DNA from: Solirubrobacterales bacterium
GTDB taxonomy: Bacteria; Actinomycetota; Thermoleophilia; Solirubrobacterales; Solirubrobacteraceae
Assembly (NCBI GenBank): GCA_026392255.1
Contig: JAPLCJ010000047.1
Location: 124,001 to 188,000, forward strand
Length of the DNA: 64,000 bases
Reading direction: 5' to 3'
Shown here piece by piece: positions 59,720-64,000 of the stretch; positions within the stretch are counted from its first letter, which is position 1; each line of letters begins with the position of its first letter. The notes beneath the pieces were generated by a model. It was not told where the DNA came from and made no database searches. It worked only from the letters and a program-made list of their open reading frames with translations. The position numbers and the translations under genes are program-made.

Positions 59720-61143
59720 TCGAACTCGAACCCGTCATTGGCTTGGAGATCCATGTTCAGCTGGCAACTAAAACCAAGATGTTCTGCGGCTGTGAGCCCG
59801 TCTTTGGCGAGAATCCCAACACGCGGACTTGTCCAGTCTGCCTTGGACTTCCGGGCGCACTTCCGGTGATCAACGAGAGAGCGGTCGACTTTGGCCTCCG
59901 CCTCGGGCTTGCGCTGGGCTGTGAGCTAGCGAACCGCTCCATCTTCCACCGTAAAAATTACTTCTATGCAGATCTGCCAAAGGGCTACCAAATCAGCCAG
60001 TTTGACGAGCCTCTCTGCAGCGGTGGTTTCCTCGACGGAGTCAGGATCCATCGCGTTCATCTTGAGGAAGACGCGGCAAAGCTTGTCCACTCGTCAAGTA
60101 GTGGTCGCATCCAGGGAGCGGACTCATCTGTTGTTGACTTCAACCGGGGAGGGACCCCGCTCGCCGAGATCGTCACGGAGCCCGACATAACCTCCGCTGC
60201 TCAGGCGAGGGAATGGCTTTCGCTTCTGCGCACCACAGTCAAAAGCCTTGGGATTAGCGATGTCAGCATGGAGGAGGGCTCGCTCCGTTGCGACGCCAAT
60301 ATCTCGTTGCGACCAGTTGGAGAGACGACCCTTGGGACCAAGACAGAGCTTAAGAACATGAACTCATTCCGCTTTGTGGAGAAGGGCATAGAGGCAGAGA
60401 TCGAGCGCCAGCGAGAGCTAATTCAGTCCGGAGGAACTGTTGTTCAAGAGACTCTTCATTTCGACCCAAGGTCAGGCTCTCTGACCGCGCTGCGCTCCAA
60501 AGAGGAGGCCCACGACTACCGCTATTTCCCGGAGCCAGACCTGCTGCCAGTAGCGGTCGGCCCCGAGATGATCAAGGCCGCCCAGGACTCGCTCCCAGAA
60601 CTTCCGGCGGCTCGTGCGTCGCGTTATGAAGAGGAGTTCGGACTGGCCTCTGAGCTTGCCCAAAGACTCGCGTTCAATGGCGATCTTGGTGATCTGTTCG
60701 AGGCAACCGCCGCGATCTGCGGAGCGGGCAGCGACGCCAGGTTGGTTGCGACATGGGTCAACGGGGAGGTCTCGTCCCGTGTTGATGAAGGGTCAGACCA
60801 GACGGTTGAGCCGGAAGCGCTCGCCGAGCTGCTGGGTCTTCTGGAAGACGACAAGATCACAACGGCAGCGGCTCGTGGGATTCTTGACACTCTGATCGAA
60901 CATGGTGGATCCCCGGCAGATCTAGTCGAGTCCCAAGGGCTCGGGAAGGTCGGTGGTGGAGATGAGCTCTCTGCCGCGGTTGATGCAGCAATCGCTTCTG
61001 ATCCTGAGGCTGCCGCGAAGGTGGCCGCGGGAGAACAAAAGGCTCTCGGACCGCTGGTCGGACTGGTTATGAAGGCTACGCAGGGGCGCGCCGACGGCGG
61101 CGAGGTTCGGGCCCTGATCTTCTCCAAGCTCGCGGATTCGTAA
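59716..61143 (+). CDS. gatB: Aspartyl/glutamyl-tRNA amidotransferase subunit B
   Basis: 475-residue subunit that activates the misacylated tRNA with ATP and binds the tRNA through the C-terminal YqeY-like tail domain. It shows IGLEIHVQL, zinc cysteines CGC and [22 protein letters not shown] and [13 protein letters not shown] 59716 overlaps the gatA stop (ATGA); GTG 59707 is a weaker alternative. Confidence 0.96.
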   Translation: MIELEPVIGLEIHVQLATKTKMFCGCEPVFGENPNTRTCPVCLGLPGALPVINERAVDFGLRLGLALGCELANRSIFHRKNYFYADLPKGYQISQFDEPLCSGGFLDGVRIHRVHLEEDAAKLVHSSSSGRIQGADSSVVDFNRGGTPLAEIVTEPDITSAAQAREWLSLLRTTVKSLGISDVSMEEGSLRCDANISLRPVGETTLGTKTELKNMNSFRFVEKGIEAEIERQRELIQSGGTVVQETLHFDPRSGSLTALRSKEEAHDYRYFPEPDLLPVAVGPEMIKAAQDSLPELPAARASRYEEEFGLASELAQRLAFNGDLGDLFEATAAICGAGSDARLVATWVNGEVSSRVDEGSDQTVEPEALAELLGLLEDDKITTAAARGILDTLIEHGGSPADLVESQGLGKVGGGDELSAAVDAAIASDPEAAAKVAAGEQKALGPLVGLVMKATQGRADGGEVRALIFSKLADS

Positions 61144-61191
61144 GCACCAGATCAACCTGTTGACTGGAGATAAGGGGAGCACGAGCACATA

Positions 61192-61494
61192 ATGCAAGGC
61201 CTAGGTCTAGTTGTGATCATGCTTTTCTTCGGACTGGGTGGAGCCTTGATTGCCCGTTCGAAGGGCAATCCGGTGGGAATTTGGTTTGGCATAGCCTTTC
61301 TTGTGCCAGTGGCAGGACTGATCGCGGCAGTGTTTAGCCGTGCTGCAGTTGATGAACCGCGAAGGCTTTGTGAGAACTGCGGCAAGGTGCTGCCTGTTTC
61401 GGACACGCTTTGCACTGGTTGTGGAATGGATCTGGACTATCCAGAGAACCAGCTGATGTCGCGCCGGGATGAACTTGGCGGCCGACGCGGCTGA
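61192..61494 (+). CDS. Small membrane protein with C-terminal zinc ribbon
   Basis: 100 residues with two hydrophobic segments (about 3-20 and 28-48) and then a C-x-x-C ... C-x-x-C ribbon (CENC, CTGC) in the polar C-terminal half. This is the common actinobacterial layout of a membrane-tethered zinc ribbon of unknown role. ATG 61192 follows gatB by 48 bases with AAGGGGAG somewhat far upstream. Confidence 0.75.
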   Translation: MQGLGLVVIMLFFGLGGALIARSKGNPVGIWFGIAFLVPVAGLIAAVFSRAAVDEPRRLCENCGKVLPVSDTLCTGCGMDLDYPENQLMSRRDELGGRRG

Positions 61495-61497
61495 AAC

Positions 61498-61511
61498 GGG
61501 CGCATTCGCCC
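61498..61511 (+). terminator. Weak hairpin after small membrane protein gene
   Basis: GGGCG (61498-61502) pairs with CGCCC (61507-61511), loop CATT, just after the stop codon. The stem is only five pairs and there is no T run. Confidence 0.3.
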
Positions 61512-61535
61512 ACCGGTTATTCATCGGTTGCTTGT

Positions 61536-61616
61536 TAGACTCAGAGATGCTGAGGGAAGTATTAAACCCTCGGCAATTAGTCAAACCGATAGAAATCCGG
61601 AAGGAGGTCACACAAG
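61536..61616 (+). promoter_or_regulatory. ilvB promoter, leader with candidate leader ORF, and strong Shine-Dalgarno
   Basis: TAGACT (61536-61541) is a -10 box. ATG 61547, 5 bases later, opens a 34-codon frame to TAA at 61651 that overlaps the start of ilvB in another frame. Its first 21 codons include 8 for Leu, Val or Ile (peptide MLREVLNPRQLVKPIEIRKE), among them TTA and ATA. GAGGG and CCCTC in the leader can pair around a ~10-base loop. AAGGAGGT at 61601-61608, 8 bases before ilvB ATG 61617, is a full consensus ribosome site, rare in this window. Attenuation is possible but unproven. Confidence 0.4.
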
Positions 61617-63296
61617 ATGCGCGCAGTCGATGCACTGATGGAATGTCTTAAGGCGGAGGGCGTTGAAGTCGTGTTCGGCCTTCCTGGTGGAGCAAACCTG
61701 CCGACCTACGACGCGTTTTATGACGCGGGGATCCGTCACGTTCTGGTCCGGCACGAGGCCGGCGGGGGTCACGCTGCAGAGGGGTATGCCAAGGCCACAG
61801 GCCGAGTTGGAGTCTGTTTCGGTACGAGCGGCCCAGGAGCGACCAACCTTGTAACACCAATCTGCGACGCCATGATGGACTCTGTTCCAGTTGTTTTCTT
61901 CACCGGCCAAGTCCGGACGGATCTGCTGGGAACAGATGGATTCCAAGAGGCTGACACGATGGGGATGACGCTTCCAATGGTTAAGCACTCGATCATGATC
62001 CAGGACCCTCAGGATCTGCCGCGTGCAGTCCACGAGGCGTTCCACATTGCCAGCACTGGCAGGCCTGGTCCTGTCCTCGTCGATATCCCGGTTGACCTCT
62101 CAAAGGCGGACATCGAGTACATCCCGGGTGGGGAAATCAATCTTCCGGGTTATCAGCCGACGACTGAAGGCAACCAGCGGCAGATCCGCCTTGCAGCCAA
62201 GGCCCTCGCGCATGCGAAGCGTCCGATCATCTACGCCGGTGGCGGTGTCATCAACGCTGAGGCAAGCGCTGAGCTAATCGCTCTGACCCGCTACGGCAAT
62301 TTCCCAATTACAGCAACGCTGATGGGCCTTGGTGCCTATCCTGCGGACGATCCGCAGTGGGTTGGGATGCTCGGGATGCACGGGACGCGTGCGGCCAACT
62401 ACGGCATGGATGAGGCCGACCTGATCGTGGCTGCAGGCGCCCGGTTTGACGACCGAATCACCGGCAAGCTGGACGAGTTCGCGCCGAATGCCAAGTTCAT
62501 TCACATCGACATTGATCCGGCTGAGATCTCCAAGAACGTTCCTGCTCACATTCCAATCGTTGGCGACGCTAAGAACGTTCTCTCGCGGCTGCTGGGCGAG
62601 TACCGGGCTCTCGACCCTGATGCCTCGCGCCTCGATGATTGGTGGGAGAAGGTCAACGGATGGAAGGACAAGTACCCGCTTGCTTATGAGGATTCAGAGG
62701 ACAGTGAAATTAAGCCGCAATTCATGATCCAAGCCCTGCATGAGGCAACGGGCGGCAATGCCATCGTCACCAGTGATGTTGGTCAACACCAGATGTGGAC
62801 GGCCCAGCACTATGGCTTCCCAGAGCCAAGGCGTTGGATCAACTCTGGTGGCTTGGGCACCATGGGCTTCGGCCTTCCTGCTGCCATCGGCGCACAAATT
62901 GGTTGCCCTGACACGCCGGTAATCGTCGTTGCGGGAGATGGGTCAATTCAGATGAACAGCCAGGAATTCGCCACCTGTGTTCAGGAGAAGCTCCCGATTA
63001 AGGTCTTCATCATGAACAACGGCTATCTGGGCATGGTTCGCCAGTGGCAAGAGCTCTTTTGGGATCATCGCTACAGCCAAGTTGACCTTCAGGATCACTC
63101 GCCTGATTGGGTCAAGCTTGCCGAGGCCTACGGAATGCAAGGGGTCCAGCTGACTAAGAAGGAATCGCTGATTGGCGACATGAAGCGGATCATGGACATG
63201 GACGGTCCAGTGCTTGTTGACGTCCGTGTTACCCGCGAAGAGAACACCTATCCGATGATCCCATCTGGGGAGCCCGCCCGAAACATGGTTGGGTGA
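61617..63296 (+). CDS. ilvB: Acetolactate synthase large subunit
   Basis: 559-residue ThDP- and FAD-dependent enzyme, first common step of branched-chain amino acid synthesis. The catalytic glutamate is E47 in VLVRHEAGGGHAAEGYA. FGTSGPGATNLVTPICDA, the FAD region and the ThDP-Mg motif GDGSIQMNSQEFAT ... NNGYLGMVRQWQELF are intact. It is followed 5 bases later by ilvN, its regulatory subunit, which marks it as anabolic. Confidence 0.96.
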   Translation: MRAVDALMECLKAEGVEVVFGLPGGANLPTYDAFYDAGIRHVLVRHEAGGGHAAEGYAKATGRVGVCFGTSGPGATNLVTPICDAMMDSVPVVFFTGQVRTDLLGTDGFQEADTMGMTLPMVKHSIMIQDPQDLPRAVHEAFHIASTGRPGPVLVDIPVDLSKADIEYIPGGEINLPGYQPTTEGNQRQIRLAAKALAHAKRPIIYAGGGVINAEASAELIALTRYGNFPITATLMGLGAYPADDPQWVGMLGMHGTRAANYGMDEADLIVAAGARFDDRITGKLDEFAPNAKFIHIDIDPAEISKNVPAHIPIVGDAKNVLSRLLGEYRALDPDASRLDDWWEKVNGWKDKYPLAYEDSEDSEIKPQFMIQALHEATGGNAIVTSDVGQHQMWTAQHYGFPEPRRWINSGGLGTMGFGLPAAIGAQIGCPDTPVIVVAGDGSIQMNSQEFATCVQEKLPIKVFIMNNGYLGMVRQWQELFWDHRYSQVDLQDHSPDWVKLAEAYGMQGVQLTKKESLIGDMKRIMDMDGPVLVDVRVTREENTYPMIPSGEPARNMVG

Positions 63297-63301
63297 TAAG
63301 G

Positions 63302-63859
63302 ATGAGCGACTCACCGACAACAGATCCACTGAGCCTCGAAGACCTCCATGCATCGGTCGGTACTCGAACGGGCCGGACTCATGTTCTGACCATTCTGGTT
63401 GAGAACAAGCCGGGTGTTTTGAGCCGAGTTGCGGGGCTGTTTGCGCGGCGTGGCTTCAACATCGACACGCTCGCGGTCGGCCCGACTGATGACCCGGATC
63501 TTTCCAGGATCACCCTGACCTTGGACGGCGCCCTCCATCCAATTGACCAAGTAACCAAGCAGCTTCACAAGCTCATTAACGTGATCAAGATCCGCGATCT
63601 TGAGCCCGGTGAGGCTGTGCAGCGTGAGCTAGCGATGTTCAAGATCAGCGCCGAGGCAACCCAGCGAGCCGAGGTTATGCAGATTGTTCAGATCTTCCGG
63701 GGCAAGATTGTTGACCTCAGCCACCTGACGATGATTGTTGAGATAACGGGAACAAACGACAAGATCGCGGCCTTCGACGAGATGATCCGACCATTTGGAC
63801 TTGTTGAGATGGCCCGTACTGGCGAGATCGCCATTTCGCGCGGTCGCGCGGAGACATGA
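63302..63859 (+). CDS. ilvN: Acetolactate synthase small (regulatory) subunit
   Basis: 185-residue subunit that activates IlvB and carries valine feedback. The ACT domain begins HVLTILVENKPGVLSRVAGLF; the second domain has ELAMFKISAEATQRAEVMQI and FGLVEMARTGEIAISRG. It has ~28 extra N-terminal residues before the ACT domain. ATG 63302 is preferred to GTG 63293, which lies inside the ilvB stop region. Confidence 0.95.
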   Translation: MSDSPTTDPLSLEDLHASVGTRTGRTHVLTILVENKPGVLSRVAGLFARRGFNIDTLAVGPTDDPDLSRITLTLDGALHPIDQVTKQLHKLINVIKIRDLEPGEAVQRELAMFKISAEATQRAEVMQIVQIFRGKIVDLSHLTMIVEITGTNDKIAAFDEMIRPFGLVEMARTGEIAISRGRAET

Positions 63860-63863
63860 TTCA

Positions 63864-63881
63864 CGGTGGGAGATCCCACCG
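63864..63881 (+). terminator. 7-bp hairpin after ilvN
   Basis: CGGTGGG (63864-63870) pairs with CCCACCG (63875-63881), loop AGAT, 4 bases after the ilvN stop. No T run. It includes the GTG that opens the next frame, so it is either a terminator or a stem that hides a start codon. Confidence 0.4.
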
Positions 63882-64000
63882 GTAATAGCGACGCGGTAGC
63901 AGCAGTCCTCCTCGCTCCAGAAACGGTTTCACGCTTTGAATCGCGTGTAATTGCCGGAGTAACTAAGGCGCGAAGAACTGGTGGGCCTGTGTTAGTTGCA
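63866..64000 (+). CDS. Start of an unidentified gene (partial)
   Basis: A frame open from GTG 63866 to the window edge (45 codons), while the other two plus frames close within 40 bases. The peptide includes APETVSRFESRVIAGVTKAR and GGPVLVA. ilvC, the usual next gene, does not begin this way. The pattern faintly recalls the N-terminus of isochorismate synthases, but this is too short to identify. Confidence 0.4.
   Translation, partial: MGDPTGNSDAVAAVLLAPETVSRFESRVIAGVTKARRTGGPVLVA

Noticed and set aside
1-64000. Mobile elements, prophage, CRISPR array, toxin-antitoxin or defence genes
   Set aside because: Read through on both strands; nothing resembling a transposase, phage module, repeat-spacer array or known defence gene was found.

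Overview
The window is a gene-dense housekeeping stretch of an actinobacterial chromosome. The base composition looks moderate (roughly 55-60 % G+C by eye). Starts are a mix of ATG, GTG and TTG, and many genes overlap by 1-14 bases (GTGA, ATGA, TTGA). Actinobacterial markers are a SepIVA-like DivIVA protein in the coaD/DUF177 neighbourhood, a TLP1-type thiolase-like protein, a Rv1284-type carbonic anhydrase, GatCAB, and start-proximal -10 boxes typical of leaderless mRNAs. Gene order and the form of several proteins (RNase III, PlsX, LepB) resemble Thermoleophilia/Solirubrobacterales. The moderate GC and compactness would fit a streamlined, perhaps freshwater, member. That placement is inference.

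Layout. 1-5.5 kb: rpmB (3' end), fakA-like kinase, recG, rsmD, coaD, sepIVA-like. 5.6-13.6 kb: acyl-CoA synthetase, DUF177, rpmF, plsX, acpP, rnc, smc, NfeD-like gene. 13.7-20.6 kb: rpsP, khpA, rimM, trmD, rplS, lepB, rnhB, yraN (inverted), comM, dprA. 20.6-26.3 kb: ilvD, a HAD nucleotidase, an L,D-transpeptidase, a small unknown gene on the minus strand, xerD/C, a zinc-ribbon unknown, an RNase HI-like gene. 26.3-27.9 kb: minus-strand carbonic anhydrase and apt, a tRNA-Cys/tRNA-Gly operon with a clear terminator, and tRNA-Val. 28-35.7 kb: a TLP1 thiolase-like gene diverging from an SDR, then thrS, infC, rpmI, rplT, terminator, TrmH-type methyltransferase, pheS, pheT. 38-44.7 kb: argC-J-B-D-G and an unknown gene. 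44.7-52.6 kb: dnaE, nfo, gltX, rrf2, cysK, cysE. 52.6-64 kb: a DPM-type glycosyltransferase diverging from a polysaccharide deacetylase, uvrD/pcrA, folD, a membrane protein, gatCAB, a small zinc-ribbon membrane protein, ilvB, ilvN, and the start of one more gene.

Working together. The first 20 kb couples ribosomal proteins, rRNA/tRNA modification, fatty-acid/phospholipid initiation, chromosome maintenance and natural-transformation-type DNA processing (ComM, DprA). The amino-acid genes cover arginine as far as argininosuccinate (without argF or argH), cysteine (with a CymR-like regulator) and branched-chain amino acids (ilvD, ilvBN). The GatCAB genes beside a single gltX point to Gln-tRNA (and possibly Asn-tRNA) made by transamidation.

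I see no mobile element, prophage, CRISPR array or defence island, and I do not claim a new system. The most notable signals are: a recurrent TANNNT box 6-10 bases before about 25 start codons on both strands; long acidic tails on ribosomal protein L19 and IF3; an RNase III lacking one of its four catalytic acidic residues; a short branched-chain-codon-rich ORF in the ilvB leader; an intrinsic terminator that ends three bases before a start codon; and an undescribed 104-residue gene squeezed between an L,D-transpeptidase gene and xerD.
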